Positions 7,777 to 16,652 of a stretch of DNA of 36,204 nt are shown piece by piece. The number at the start of each line of letters is the position of its first letter. Position 1 is the stretch's first letter. Where the stretch lies: contig NZ_PGTX01000007.1 of the NCBI RefSeq assembly GCF_002797575.1, positions 1 to 36,204 of the forward strand, written 5' to 3'. This DNA comes from Polynucleobacter brandtiae (GTDB taxonomy: Bacteria; Pseudomonadota; Gammaproteobacteria; Burkholderiales; Burkholderiaceae). The notes beneath the pieces were generated by a model, which saw only the letters and a program-made list of their open reading frames with translations, had not been told where the DNA came from and made no database searches. Position numbers and translations under genes: made by a program.

Positions 7777-9438
7777 ATGACTAGCGCAAAAGAACCACAA
7801 AGTACCCCAGACTCTAAAGCGGAACTACCTGTCCTTATTATTGGGGCTGGTTTAGCAGGCTTAACCGTGGCGCTACATCTAGCTCAAACTCAGCCGGTCA
7901 TCATTATGGCCAAACGTGGTCTTGGTGAGGCAGCTACCGCATGGGCCCAGGGTGGCATTGTGGGTGTAGTTGATAAAGAGCATGACAGTATTGATTCACA
8001 CGTAGCCGATACCTTGGATGCAGGTGCTGGTCTAGTAGTGGAATCGACTGCGCGCTATATTGCAGAAGAAAGTGCCGAGGCAATACGTTGGCTTGTCGAG
8101 CAAGGCGTTCCCTTTACCCCTGATGAAAACGGTCCGATGGGATTGCATCTGACGCGTGAGGGTGGCCACAGCCATCGCCGGATTGCCCATGCTGCAGATG
8201 CTACCGGTAAGGCGATTCATGAGGTTTTGCTAGATAAGGCCCGCGCGCATAGCAATATTGAACTACGCGAACATTGGATTGCATTGGATCTGATTACCAA
8301 TCGCCAGTTAGACGCTAAAGTACGACGCAATAAACCAAATCGTTGCTATGGCGTATATGCCTTAGATATTAAAAACAATCGGGTAGAGACCATTGAAGCT
8401 AAATCGGTAGTATTGGCTACCGGTGGTGTTGGCAAGGTTTACAAATACACCAGCAACCCTGATACCGCTACAGGTGATGGTATCGCTATGGCTTGGCGTG
8501 CTGGTTGCCGTATTGGCAATATGGAATTTATTCAATTTCACCCAACGTGTTTATATCACCCTAGTGATCGTACCTTCTTGATTACTGAGGCAATGCGTGG
8601 AGAAGGTGGCTTATTAAAGTTGCCCGATGGCACGCGCTTTATGTCAGAGCATGATGAGCGTAATGAGCTAGCGCCACGCGATATCGTAGCCAGAGCAATT
8701 GACTTTGAAATGAAAAAGCACGGCCTTGATTACGTGCATCTCGATGCGACGCATTTAGGTGAGGCATTTATCAAAGAGCATTTTCCAATGATTTATGCCC
8801 GCTGCCTTACTTTAGGTTTGGATATTACAAAAGATCCGATTCCGGTAGTGCCTGCTGCCCATTACACTTGTGGCGGCGTAGTGACTGACCTTAAAGGCAA
8901 AACGGATTTACCTGGTCTCTATGCGGTGGGCGAAGCAACCTATACCGGCCTTCATGGTGCAAATCGTTTAGCAAGTAATTCTTTATTGGAATGTATTGTG
9001 ATTGGCAAAGCAGCCGCTCGCGATATTGGCAATTTAAAAATACTCACCATGCCAAAGCTACCCCTATGGGATGAGAGCCAAGTTGAAGATGCGGATGAGC
9101 AGGTCGTTATTGCCCATAACTGGGATGAACTACGTTCTTTGATGTGGAACTATGTTGGTATTGTGAGAACCAACCGCCGACTTGAGCGCGCACTACATCG
9201 CATCAAACTGTTGCGCTACGAAGTGCAGGAATATTATGCTAACTTTAAAGTTACGAGAGACTTGATAGAGCTGCGAAACCTACTCGAGTGCGCAGAGCTC
9301 ATCGTGCGATCTGCGCTCATGCGCAGAGAAAGTAGGGGGCTACATTACAGCCGAGACTACCCTGGTACTTGGGCAGTGTCTTACCCTACTATTTTGACCC
9401 CACAAGCCGAGGGATCAGACGGTATTGCAGGGAGATAA
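7777..9438 (+). CDS. nadB: L-aspartate oxidase
   Basis: This enzyme performs the first step of NAD de novo synthesis, oxidising L-aspartate to iminoaspartate with FAD. The N-terminal Rossmann motif VLIIGAGLAGLTVALHL is at residues 19-35. The succinate-dehydrogenase/fumarate-reductase flavoprotein fold follows, with the FAD-loop ATAWAQGGIVGVV, the catalytic-region motifs FIQFHPTCLYH and EAMRGEGGLLK, then AAHYTCGGV, and GLYAVGEATYTGLHGANRLA near residue 385. The C-terminal helical domain (about 440-540) matches the family. The length of 553 aa is normal. The start at 7777 has a GGGG stretch close upstream. The product feeds NadA, encoded about 2 kb away on the opposite strand. The gene lies after the fds terminator and appears to have its own transcription unit. 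Confidence 0.95.
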   Translation: MTSAKEPQSTPDSKAELPVLIIGAGLAGLTVALHLAQTQPVIIMAKRGLGEAATAWAQGGIVGVVDKEHDSIDSHVADTLDAGAGLVVESTARYIAEESAEAIRWLVEQGVPFTPDENGPMGLHLTREGGHSHRRIAHAADATGKAIHEVLLDKARAHSNIELREHWIALDLITNRQLDAKVRRNKPNRCYGVYALDIKNNRVETIEAKSVVLATGGVGKVYKYTSNPDTATGDGIAMAWRAGCRIGNMEFIQFHPTCLYHPSDRTFLITEAMRGEGGLLKLPDGTRFMSEHDERNELAPRDIVARAIDFEMKKHGLDYVHLDATHLGEAFIKEHFPMIYARCLTLGLDITKDPIPVVPAAHYTCGGVVTDLKGKTDLPGLYAVGEATYTGLHGANRLASNSLLECIVIGKAAARDIGNLKILTMPKLPLWDESQVEDADEQVVIAHNWDELRSLMWNYVGIVRTNRRLERALHRIKLLRYEVQEYYANFKVTRDLIELRNLLECAELIVRSALMRRESRGLHYSRDYPGTWAVSYPTILTPQAEGSDGIAGR

Positions 9439-9606
9439 ACGCGAAGATTGGCCCGAAGGTTGTCCTAATACCCAGGCTTAAATCACCTCAAGTGAAGGGT
9501 GATAGGTTTAAAAAAGCAGAGAATGATGCAAATTTTCTAGGTTTAAGCTCATTTTTTTTCATAATATGAGATTTATATTGAAATAACGCTCAATTCCGCT
9601 GTTTTA

Positions 9607-9617
9607 TTGCAACGCAA
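9607..9617. promoter_or_regulatory. TTGC-N3-GCAA dyad before the phasin promoter (PhaR-like site candidate)
   Basis: TTGCAACGCAA is an 11-bp inverted repeat placed ten bases upstream of the phasin -35 element. The TGC-N3-GCA core resembles the dyad described for the PHA-responsive repressor PhaR in Paracoccus. Phasin genes are the classic PhaR targets. The assignment is by analogy only. Confidence 0.4.
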
Positions 9618-9627
9618 CAAATAATCC

Positions 9628-9656
9628 TTGATTTGTTAAAACTGCTATCTTAAAAT
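9628..9656 (+). promoter_or_regulatory. sigma-70 type promoter of the phasin gene
   Basis: TTGATT at 9628-9633 and TAAAAT at 9651-9656 are separated by exactly 17 bases. The phasin ATG follows about 47 bases after the -10 element, with AAGGAT as ribosome-binding site. Both boxes match consensus at most positions. Confidence 0.6.
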
Positions 9657-9703
9657 GGTGCATAGCAACAAATTAATCACTTTTTACAAATTAAGGATAA
9701 ATC

Positions 9704-10276
9704 ATGTTCCAGAACCAATTGAATGACCAGTTAGTACAAGCCCAAGCTAAATCTGTTGAAACTGCTAAGCATTTAGCTCAAGTAGCCGTTCAAAGTGCTC
9801 AAGAATTAGCTGAAATCAACCAGGCAATTGCTAAAGATGTTGTTGCTGCTGCTCAAGATGGCACCACTCAGTTACTCGCAATTAAAGATCCACAGCAATT
9901 AGCTAAATTAGCTCAACCTGAATCAGCGCAAGAAGCGGCCAAGTACGCTGCAGCATATCAAGCTAAAGTAAGCAAGATTATTCGCAAGAGTAATAAAGAA
10001 GTTGCTGATGTAGTTGACGCTTCCATCGATGATGCACGTGCTGACTTAGTGAAGATGGTTAAAGAAGCTACTAAGACTGCTCCAGCGGGATCTGAAGCGT
10101 TTATATCTGCATTCAAGTCTATGTTTGATGCCTCTATTCAGCAATTTGACCAAGTACGCGCATCTGCTGCTGATGCATTTACTAACTTTGAAAAGAGTGT
10201 AGATGCTGCTATGGCAAACGTTCAAGGCGTACAGTCTTCTGCAACTAAGCCTGCTGCTAAAAGTCGTAAAGCGTAA
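9704..10276 (+). CDS. phaP: phasin, PHA granule-associated protein
   Basis: Phasins coat polyhydroxyalkanoate storage granules and control their size and number. This 190-residue protein is almost wholly helical, rich in Ala, Gln, Lys and Glu, without Cys, Trp or a signal peptide. It starts MFQNQLNDQLVQAQ and shows the phasin_2-type layout: N-terminal amphipathic helices (VETAKHLAQVAVQSAQELAE), a middle segment with QLAKLAQPESAQEAAKYAAA, a coiled-coil region, and a basic low-complexity tail (SATKPAAKSRKA) as in other betaproteobacterial PhaP proteins. It has its own strong promoter and a PhaR-like dyad upstream, and ends at a bidirectional terminator shared with nadC. The synthase and other pha genes are not in the window. 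Confidence 0.9.
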   Translation: MFQNQLNDQLVQAQAKSVETAKHLAQVAVQSAQELAEINQAIAKDVVAAAQDGTTQLLAIKDPQQLAKLAQPESAQEAAKYAAAYQAKVSKIIRKSNKEVADVVDASIDDARADLVKMVKEATKTAPAGSEAFISAFKSMFDASIQQFDQVRASAADAFTNFEKSVDAAMANVQGVQSSATKPAAKSRKA

Positions 10277-10285
10277 TAGTTAAAA

Positions 10286-10313
10286 CGTAATACGTAACAC
10301 GTAATACGCAATA
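10286..10313. repeat. four tandem 7-mers (CGTAATA-type) after the phasin gene
   Basis: CGTAATA, CGTAACA, CGTAATA and CGCAATA follow one another without gaps between the phasin stop and the terminator. Two of the four units differ by one base. The function is unknown and it may be simple slippage. Confidence 0.7.
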
Positions 10314-10349
10314 TCCAGCATGCCTCATACGCCTTACTAGGCAACATAG

Positions 10350-10380
10350 ACAAAGCCGCTTTCGAGCGGCTTTGTTGTTT
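10350..10380. terminator. bidirectional terminator between phasin and nadC
   Basis: ACAAAGCCGCT, loop TTCG, AGCGGCTTTGT form a perfect 11-bp stem with an extra-stable UUCG tetraloop, followed by a T-rich tail on the plus strand. It lies between convergent genes, about 75 bases past the phasin and 66 bases past the nadC end, and can serve both. Confidence 0.85.
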
Positions 10381-10445
10381 CTTTACGCATCATTTACTGA
10401 TATGCCAAGGTGACTGAGCAATCCGTTTTAATGATGTGAGCTAGC

Positions 10446-11300
10446 TCATAAAATTCGCATTGAAAAATCTACCGCTATGATGTCTTTAGTGAGCTTGCCT
10501 AGAGAGATTCGGTCAACGCCTGTTGCAGCAATTTGTCGCATCTGATCTAAATCAATGCCGCCGGATGCTTCTAACAGAGCCCTGCCATTTGTGAGCGCTA
10601 CTGCTTGCTGCATTTGTTCGGTGGTGAAGTTATCAATTAAGATACTTTTGGCCCCAGCGGCCAATGCTTCTTCAAGCTCCGCCAAGTTTTCTACCTCAAT
10701 CTGAATATCCACACCAGAGTGAAGCGCAGTCGCAGCTCTCAAGGCAAGACTAACCCCGCCTGCTGCGGCGATATGATTTTCCTTAATCAGAATGCCATGC
10801 CATAGAGCCAGACGTTGATTTTGTCCGCCCCCAATAGTGACGGCATATTTTTGTGCTTGGCGTAGCCCCGGAATGGTTTTGCGTGTGTCAAGGACCGCGC
10901 ATCCTTGTGGATTTGGGCTTACACCGGCAATAGCGTTCACATGCTGACGGGTAGTGCTTGCCGCCCAAGAAAGAGTTTGTAAAAAGTTAATGCAGGGGCG
11001 CTCAGCAGAGAGGAGGGCGCGCGCATTAGCTTGAATATCACAGACTTTAGTATCAGGCTGCATGACAGAGCCCTCTTCATAATGCCAAGTCACTTTTGCT
11101 AAGGGATCTAAGGTCTTGAGCGTGCCCTCAAACCAATCAACCCCGCAAAGAACAGCTTCTTGACGGACGATGAGTTGGGCATGTACAGGTTTACTGGGCA
11201 CTAGTAGAGCGGTCCAGTCACCGGTACCCATATCTTCCATGAGCGCATCATGGATATTGCGTTGGCGAGCTTGCTCTAAGGTCTCGTTGTATTCAAACAT
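10446..11300 (-). CDS. nadC: nicotinate-nucleotide pyrophosphorylase (quinolinate phosphoribosyltransferase)
   Basis: This enzyme converts quinolinate and PRPP to nicotinate mononucleotide, the third step of NAD synthesis. The family motifs are all present in a 284-residue chain of normal length: LLSAERPCINFLQTLSWAAS near residue 98, DTRKTIPGLR with QKYAVTIGGG (PRPP/quinolinate-binding basic residues), LIKENHI, EVEN, SILIDNF, LEASGGI and VDRISLGKLT in the C-terminal barrel. The position usually written NHR reads NQR here, which I believe is common in betaproteobacteria. It lies 49 bases downstream of nadA on the same strand, so the two are probably one operon, ending at the hairpin shared with the phasin gene. 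Confidence 0.95.
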   Translation of the reverse strand: MFEYNETLEQARQRNIHDALMEDMGTGDWTALLVPSKPVHAQLIVRQEAVLCGVDWFEGTLKTLDPLAKVTWHYEEGSVMQPDTKVCDIQANARALLSAERPCINFLQTLSWAASTTRQHVNAIAGVSPNPQGCAVLDTRKTIPGLRQAQKYAVTIGGGQNQRLALWHGILIKENHIAAAGGVSLALRAATALHSGVDIQIEVENLAELEEALAAGAKSILIDNFTTEQMQQAVALTNGRALLEASGGIDLDQMRQIAATGVDRISLGKLTKDIIAVDFSMRIL

Positions 11301-11349
11301 GTGTTTCCAATGTGTTTGTCATTCAAATAATTGGTATTAATTGCTCTTG

Positions 11350-12477
11350 TTAGGCTGAACCTATATTTTTTACAAAGCCATGTTGCGCTTTGGCTAATAG
11401 ATCGGGGTGATTCTTTGTAAAATTGAGCATGTGCTCAATGCAATCTAAGGCCTTAACGCGAGTCTCTTCGGGGATGGTAATTTCACCGCTAGTATTTTCA
11501 AGGCAGTTCAATATGCCTTGTAGACCATTCATGGCCATCCAAGGACAATGGGCGCAGCTTTTGCAAGTGGCGCTATTACCGGCAGTGGGGGCCTCAATCA
11601 AAATCTTGTTTGGCGCCAACTGACGCATACGATGCAAAATACCATTATCCGTTGCGATAATATATTCTTTGGCGTTGCCTTCTACTACCGCCTTGATCAT
11701 GGCAGAAGTGGATCCCACAACATCCGCCAAATCCACAACAGCTTGAGGTGATTCCGGGTGCACCAAAACCATGGCATTGGGATGTGAGGCTATCAGCATT
11801 TCTAGCTCAACTGCTTTAAATTCATCATGAACAATGCAAGCACCATTCCAGAGCAACATGTCAGCGCCAGTTTGCTCTTGGATGTAACGCCCCAAGTGAC
11901 GATCGGGTGCCCAAAGAATTTTCTTACCATCCAACTTGAGCTGATGAACAATGGCAAGCGCACAAGAGCTTGTTACCATCCAATCCGCTTGCGCTTTAAC
12001 TGCTGCCGAAGTATTTGCATAAACAACCACAACACGATCGGGATGCAGTGCTCTAAAGGCTGCAAAGTCAGCCGCATCGCAACCCAAATCTAAAGAGCAG
12101 GTCGCCTCTAAGTCTGGCATGAAGACTCGTTTCTCAGGACTGAGAATCTTGGCAGACTCACCCATAAAGCGAACGCCCGCAACAATCAGATTTTTGGCGG
12201 AGTGATTTTTACCGAAGCGCGCCATCTCTAGTGAGTCAGAAACAAAGCCACCTGTCTCGATTGCTAAATCTTGAATATCGCCATCTACATAGTAGTGAGC
12301 CACTAAGGCGGCATTTTTCTCGATTAGTAACTGCTTAATACGAGCAATCACGGTAGCTTTTTCAGAGCCGTGTAGTTGTGGCGGTGTTTTTGCCCACGCT
12401 TGGGCAGTACGGGTGCTACCGGCAGCATTTTGCTGGTGGTAGTCAAAGGCAATAGGAGTGCTAGTAACTGAATTCAT
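11350..12477 (-). CDS. nadA: quinolinate synthase A
   Basis: NadA condenses iminoaspartate (from NadB) with dihydroxyacetone phosphate to quinolinate, using an oxygen-sensitive [4Fe-4S] cluster. In this 375-residue protein the three cluster cysteines are C127 ([10 protein letters not shown]), C214 ([10 protein letters not shown]) and C311 (in [10 protein letters not shown]). The spacings of 87 and 97 residues equal those of the E. coli enzyme. The CXXC at C308/C311 is also kept, as in E. coli, where it responds to redox state. Substrate motifs include [13 protein letters not shown] near residue 60, [24 protein letters not shown] and HPESP. It heads a nadA-nadC unit, divergent from the secretion locus that starts 168 bases away. 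Confidence 0.96.
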   Translation of the reverse strand: MNSVTSTPIAFDYHQQNAAGSTRTAQAWAKTPPQLHGSEKATVIARIKQLLIEKNAALVAHYYVDGDIQDLAIETGGFVSDSLEMARFGKNHSAKNLIVAGVRFMGESAKILSPEKRVFMPDLEATCSLDLGCDAADFAAFRALHPDRVVVVYANTSAAVKAQADWMVTSSCALAIVHQLKLDGKKILWAPDRHLGRYIQEQTGADMLLWNGACIVHDEFKAVELEMLIASHPNAMVLVHPESPQAVVDLADVVGSTSAMIKAVVEGNAKEYIIATDNGILHRMRQLAPNKILIEAPTAGNSATCKSCAHCPWMAMNGLQGILNCLENTSGEITIPEETRVKALDCIEHMLNFTKNHPDLLAKAQHGFVKNIGSA

Positions 12478-12645
12478 GCTAAATCTTAATGCACTCTGCT
12501 AAAGCCTACTTAAAAATGACGTTGAGCCCTCGGGGGAATAAATTAGCTTCATATATTATGCGTCTTTGTTACTTTAGATAATGAATATATGTATTATGAT
12601 TCAATACCTTAGCTCACTCATTTTGTTTTTTTGACCCATTACCTC

Positions 12646-14379
12646 ATGCGTACATTTACCCCCTTTAATTTTAAAAAACTATTACTCGCCATGGCCATTG
12701 GTAGTTTTTTTGGAATGAACCAAGCATCTGCTCAAGTAGATGCGGGCGCCTTGCAACAGGGTCTTGAAAGACAGTTGCCCCTGCCATCACCATTGGCGCT
12801 ACCTGAGCCCACGGAAAAAGATCCACTGCGCACTACCCCTAAGGCTGAAGGTGCGGTTACATTTGAGGTCAAATCGTTTGTACTAGAAGGTGTTGGCATT
12901 TTACCAGTAGGTACGGTGCAAGAGGTTCTGAAGTCTTGGCTTGGTCGACCAGTTAGCTTTGATGACTTACAAAAAGCCTGTGATGCGATTGTGGAGCTCT
13001 ATCGTAAGAGCGGTTACACAGTACAAGCCATCTTGCCTCCGCAAAAAATTGCCAATGGCGTTGTCAAGATTTTGGTCACTGAAGCCAAGTTGAGTAGTGT
13101 GTTTGTAGATACTCCCAATGGAGAAACACGCTTCAATAAAGAAACCGCTGCTGAATATATTACTTATGCCAATCCTGTAGGTCAGCCACTCAATACGAAG
13201 GCGATTGAGCGTGCCCTCATTATTTTGAATGAAACCCCGGGTGTGATGGTTTCTAGTCAACTAGAGCCAGGTCAAAAAGATGGAGAAACTGCTCTTCGCC
13301 TGCAGCTGACTCAGCCTCAGTGGTATCAAGGTAAGGTTGAAGCGAATAACTACGGTAGCCGCTCAACTGGAGCAAACCAAGGCGTAATCGCCTTAAGTGC
13401 CATTAATCCCACCGGTATTGGTGATTCTGCATCGATTAACGGGATCTATTCAGAAGGCTCTCAGTACGTCCAGGGCGCCTATTCTTTACCGGGCTCCAAA
13501 GATGGCTTACGTCTAGGTGTGGCGGGTACTTTTCTAAACTATAAGAACGTCAGTAGCTATGCAACGAGTGCTGGCGGTGGCTATGGTGATGCCTGGACTA
13601 CGGGTCTGAGTGCGGCTTATCCACTGATTCGAGAGCAGGGCACTAACGTCAACGTAACTGCAAACTATGATGTCAAAGCCTATACCAATAAAAATATGCT
13701 TACGCTGCAAACTATCAGCGCGTACACCATCAACAATGCTTCTTTAGGTTTATCTGGAAACCACTACGATAGTTTTGGTGGCGGCGGAGTTAGCGCAGGA
13801 TCTGTCGCTGTCGTACTGGGTAATTTGAATATTTCTTCAACCAGTACTCAGGGCTACGGTCAGTACACCCCGCAAAGTTTTACTAAATTTACCTTTGCTG
13901 GAAATCGTACGCAGCAGCTATCAGAAGATGGAACAACTACCGCCTACGTTTCAATTAGTGGACAGCTGGCGTCCGTAAACCTAAACTCTGCTGAGCAAAT
14001 TTATATGGGTGGTCCTTATGCTATTCGTGCCTATCCGGTTGCTCAGGGTGGCGGCTCCCAAGGTGGTATCGGTACATTCGAGTTGCGTCAGCAACTCCCA
14101 GAACGCGTTATCGTGAGCGCCTTCTTCGATGCGGGTGTAGTGCAGCAATATAAAAATCCCTATACCAACTGGCAAGGTCAAACCAATGCAAACAATACCT
14201 ACTCTTTAATGGGTGCAGGCATGGGCTTAAAGTGGGATTGGGAGGGCTGGAACCTGGGTGCTATGGTGGCCTGGACAGTGGGTAGCAATCCCTTGTATAG
14301 CACCGCTGGTAAAGCTGTCAATACTGACGGTACCACGACCAATCCTCGTGGATGGCTAACGGCAAGCTACCAGTTCTAA
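12646..14379 (+). CDS. TpsB/FhaC-type two-partner secretion transporter
   Basis: This outer-membrane beta-barrel exports the TpsA exoprotein encoded downstream. From the ATG at 12646 it has 577 residues. Residues 1-29 form a signal peptide ending QASA before QVDAG. A Pro-rich linker (about 43-65) follows, then two POTRA domains: POTRA 1 about 72-148 (FEVKSFVLEGV to VVKILVTEAKL) and POTRA 2 about 149-225 (ending RLQLTQP). A barrel of about 350 residues follows, with the family signature GGPYAIRAYP at about 455, which corresponds to the conserved loop L6 tip motif. The C-terminus ends in SYQF, with the terminal aromatic needed for BAM insertion. A TTG at 12631 would give five extra residues. 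The parvulin gene follows after 33 bases. Confidence 0.93.
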   Translation: MRTFTPFNFKKLLLAMAIGSFFGMNQASAQVDAGALQQGLERQLPLPSPLALPEPTEKDPLRTTPKAEGAVTFEVKSFVLEGVGILPVGTVQEVLKSWLGRPVSFDDLQKACDAIVELYRKSGYTVQAILPPQKIANGVVKILVTEAKLSSVFVDTPNGETRFNKETAAEYITYANPVGQPLNTKAIERALIILNETPGVMVSSQLEPGQKDGETALRLQLTQPQWYQGKVEANNYGSRSTGANQGVIALSAINPTGIGDSASINGIYSEGSQYVQGAYSLPGSKDGLRLGVAGTFLNYKNVSSYATSAGGGYGDAWTTGLSAAYPLIREQGTNVNVTANYDVKAYTNKNMLTLQTISAYTINNASLGLSGNHYDSFGGGGVSAGSVAVVLGNLNISSTSTQGYGQYTPQSFTKFTFAGNRTQQLSEDGTTTAYVSISGQLASVNLNSAEQIYMGGPYAIRAYPVAQGGGSQGGIGTFELRQQLPERVIVSAFFDAGVVQQYKNPYTNWQGQTNANNTYSLMGAGMGLKWDWEGWNLGAMVAWTVGSNPLYSTAGKAVNTDGTTTNPRGWLTASYQF

Positions 14380-14412
14380 TCCTTGTATTGATCTCCTCAG
14401 ATAGACTTAAAA

Positions 14413-15249
14413 ATGCCAATCAAATCTTATGTCAGCGTTATATGCATTGCATGGGCAAGCTTAGCGAGTGTCAATATCGCGTTCGCACAAGCGAAGGCTG
14501 ATACCAAAGAGACGGAGTTCGAGTTCATAGCCACCGTGAACGGCGCTCCTATTACTCAGGGATTACTCAATCTCAATATTCGTACGCTGATGGCTCAGGG
14601 TCAACGCGATACACCAGAACTGCGCCAAGCCATTAAAGAAGATCTGATTAATAAAGAGTTGATTGCGCAAGAAGCAACCAAGCAAGGCTTTGCTAAAGAG
14701 ATTGATTTTCCTGATCAGATGACACAGCTCAAACACAATCTTTTATTACAGGCTTACTTAGAAGCGCACTTTAAGAAGAATCCCATCTCTGATGCGCAAT
14801 TCCGTGAAGAGTATGACCGTCAACGCAAGTTGATGGGCGATGGCGCGAATAGTTTTCAGTACCGCATGAGTCAAATCGTCCTGACTAATGAAACTGATGC
14901 CATCGATTTGATCCGCCGTATTCAGAGGGGTGAACTGTTTGGCAAGCTTGCGCAGGAATACTCTATTGACGCGAGCTCAAAAGCCAATGGTGGTGCATTA
15001 GGCTGGGTGATGCCAGGACAAGTGATTCCAGCAGTGGCCAGTGTCTTGCCCAGCATGGCCAAAGGCGCAATTACGACTACACCTATACAGACTCCGGTAG
15101 GGTGGGTCATTCTGAAGTTAGACGACAAGCGAACTTTCAAGATCCCAGGCTTTGAAGAGTCCAAACCCCAATTACGACAGGCGCTTGTCCAGCAATACTT
15201 GGGCGAGGTGGTTAAAGGCCTGCGCGCCAATGCAAAAATCGTTCAATGA
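14413..15249 (+). CDS. periplasmic parvulin-type peptidyl-prolyl isomerase
   Basis: This is a secreted PpiC/SurA-like folding factor of 278 aa. Residues 1-25 are a signal peptide (hydrophobic core, then NIAFA before QAKADT). Residues about 38-130 form a helical SurA_N-like chaperone domain (FIATVNGAPITQGLLNLNIR, LINKELIAQEATKQGF). Residues about 148-240 form the parvulin domain: YRMSQIVLTNE, FGKLAQEYSIDASSKANGG, ALGWVMPGQVIPAV, TTTPIQTPVGWVILKLDD. A C-terminal helix follows. Layout and size resemble Bordetella Par27, a parvulin that handles the TPS exoprotein FHA in the periplasm. Lying directly between the transporter and the exoprotein, this one is probably a dedicated chaperone. Its stop overlaps the next start by ATGA. 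Confidence 0.9.
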   Translation: MPIKSYVSVICIAWASLASVNIAFAQAKADTKETEFEFIATVNGAPITQGLLNLNIRTLMAQGQRDTPELRQAIKEDLINKELIAQEATKQGFAKEIDFPDQMTQLKHNLLLQAYLEAHFKKNPISDAQFREEYDRQRKLMGDGANSFQYRMSQIVLTNETDAIDLIRRIQRGELFGKLAQEYSIDASSKANGGALGWVMPGQVIPAVASVLPSMAKGAITTTPIQTPVGWVILKLDDKRTFKIPGFEESKPQLRQALVQQYLGEVVKGLRANAKIVQ

Positions 15250-15800
15250 GACTTTTAAGAGCGATCTTCGCGACTAGCTGTCTATTGATGGCGCAGGGTA
15301 GCAATGCCCAAAGAATAACTTCCCAGAATTGGATTTTGGATCTCAATGGGCAGACCAATGAAGCCCATACAGCCAATGACTCCAAATCCTCCTTCGGGGT
15401 CTTCTGCTCCGGCGAAAAGTGCTTGTTTTACCTCCACCAAGCGCTTAAATGCGAGCCGGGTACCAAATACTCGGTATTAATGAATAGCCAGACCATATCA
15501 ACCGCTTTAAGCATGGAATGCACACAGATTGGGGCTAACCTGTTCCAGATCCTAGACCCCTTTGAGGCGGTTTTAAGGGCTACTCAGGTAGGTGAGACCA
15601 TCGGATTTGCAGTTGCCCTGCAATCAGGGGCTTTTGCAGTGACCCGCTTTAGCTTAATCGGGGCAAAACCCGCTATCGAAAGGACGCTTTTGGAGGCGGC
15701 AAAAAGCAAGCTGATTCCCCCTAAAGCTTCCCCAGAAAATACCCCGAAATCCACTCCAAAAACCACCCCAAAATCGACCCCTAAAGACATCTCCATTTAG
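15246..15800 (+). CDS. secreted Cys-containing hypothetical protein with TPKS tail
   Basis: No firm family was recognised. The 184-residue protein has a signal peptide (MRLLRAIFATSCLLMAQGSNA, then QR), a globular part of about 125 residues, and a tail of TPKS/TPKT repeats at 164-180. The globular part has four Cys (FCSGEKC, ALKC, MEC), enough for two disulfides, and phrases such as IGFAVALQSGAFAVTRFSL that faintly recall IalB-like periplasmic domains. Its start codon overlaps the parvulin stop (ATGA), so translation is coupled and it belongs to the secretion operon. The basic Thr/Pro/Lys tail could contact peptidoglycan or the exported adhesin; this is speculation. It could be an accessory factor of the giant exoprotein. 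Confidence 0.8.
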   Translation: MRLLRAIFATSCLLMAQGSNAQRITSQNWILDLNGQTNEAHTANDSKSSFGVFCSGEKCLFYLHQALKCEPGTKYSVLMNSQTISTALSMECTQIGANLFQILDPFEAVLRATQVGETIGFAVALQSGAFAVTRFSLIGAKPAIERTLLEAAKSKLIPPKASPENTPKSTPKTTPKSTPKDISI

Positions 15801-15924
15801 TCGATTTGTAGTGGGTTCATCGTTGATGCGCAGTCAACTATTTGTCATGCATCAAGCATCATCCATATAACTTGAAGCACACGCTGACAGTATCACGAAT
15901 GCACAAGCCATCATTTCAATAGCA

Positions 15925-15946
15925 GCATTGCAACACCTTGCAATGC
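15925..15946. repeat. 9-bp inverted repeat containing TTGCAA arms
   Basis: GCATTGCAA, spacer CACC, TTGCAATGC: the arms match perfectly. Two more ATTGC/GCAAT-type elements follow within 110 bases (15968-15983 and about 16033-16045). Arms of this size are typical of a repressor site. The same TTGC/GCAA theme occurs before the phasin gene. Confidence 0.6.
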
Positions 15947-16624
15947 GTACTTCATGTAATGAGTGAGATTGCACGCACGCAATGTATCCGTACTTAAAGT
16001 AAAGCATGAAGTGTATTTAAGTAACAAAATCACATTGCAAATGCATAAAAAAAATTGAAAAAATTTTAAGCAAAGTAGTACGAAAAACGGCCAAAAAAAA
16101 TCGTAAAAATAGAAGAAGCAACGCACCAAAAAAGAGCAGAAATAAAACACATCAACATCTCCAAAAACGAACAATGTTGAGATCAAAAATACATCTCTAA
16201 AAACTCAAAAACAAATATCATTTTTAGAGCAAGTATCCTGAAAGAATTTCAGGAAAAAAAGACAAAATGAAGATCGCGTGAAGCGCGAAAAGAAACGTCT
16301 TTTACCCATCTTAAAAAGTCAGAATTTAAGCGAGTTATTAGTAGCGATTGGGGTCCATATTTTCACGATAAAACGCGTGCAATATTGGCCAGAATTGTGG
16401 CTTTAAATGCCACCTAAAAAGGGTCCAAATTTCCCATTTTTCGATCATTCTTACCAAATCTAGAAAATCAACATTGGCCTTAATTCCCTCAATTTCCTTT
16501 TTTCTATTATGGGAAATTCACAGAGGGTGCAAAAGGGGTATATCTAAACCCTTGAATTTACAGGACCCAATTCGCATAAAAAAATAGGGATCTATACATC
16601 CTGGATTCAGGTTAGTTGAATGAG

Positions 16625-16652
16625 TTGATTAAAAATTTGCCCTATATATACA
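16625..16652 (+). promoter_or_regulatory. weak promoter candidate for the adhesin gene
   Basis: TTGATT at 16625-16630 and TATACA at 16647-16652 are 16 bases apart in a TATATATA-rich stretch, about 190 bases before the likely start codon. It is a fair but not strong sigma-70 match. In DNA this rich in A and T, chance matches are common. Confidence 0.25.

Noticed and set aside
9369..9569. Plus-strand frame overlapping the nadB end
   Set aside because: Its first part lies in nadB in another phase and its end is low-complexity; no ribosome-binding site.
10446..11300. NQR in place of NHR in NadC as a possible active-site change
   Set aside because: I believe this variant is common in betaproteobacterial NadC and all other motifs are intact, so it is not a sign of inactivity.
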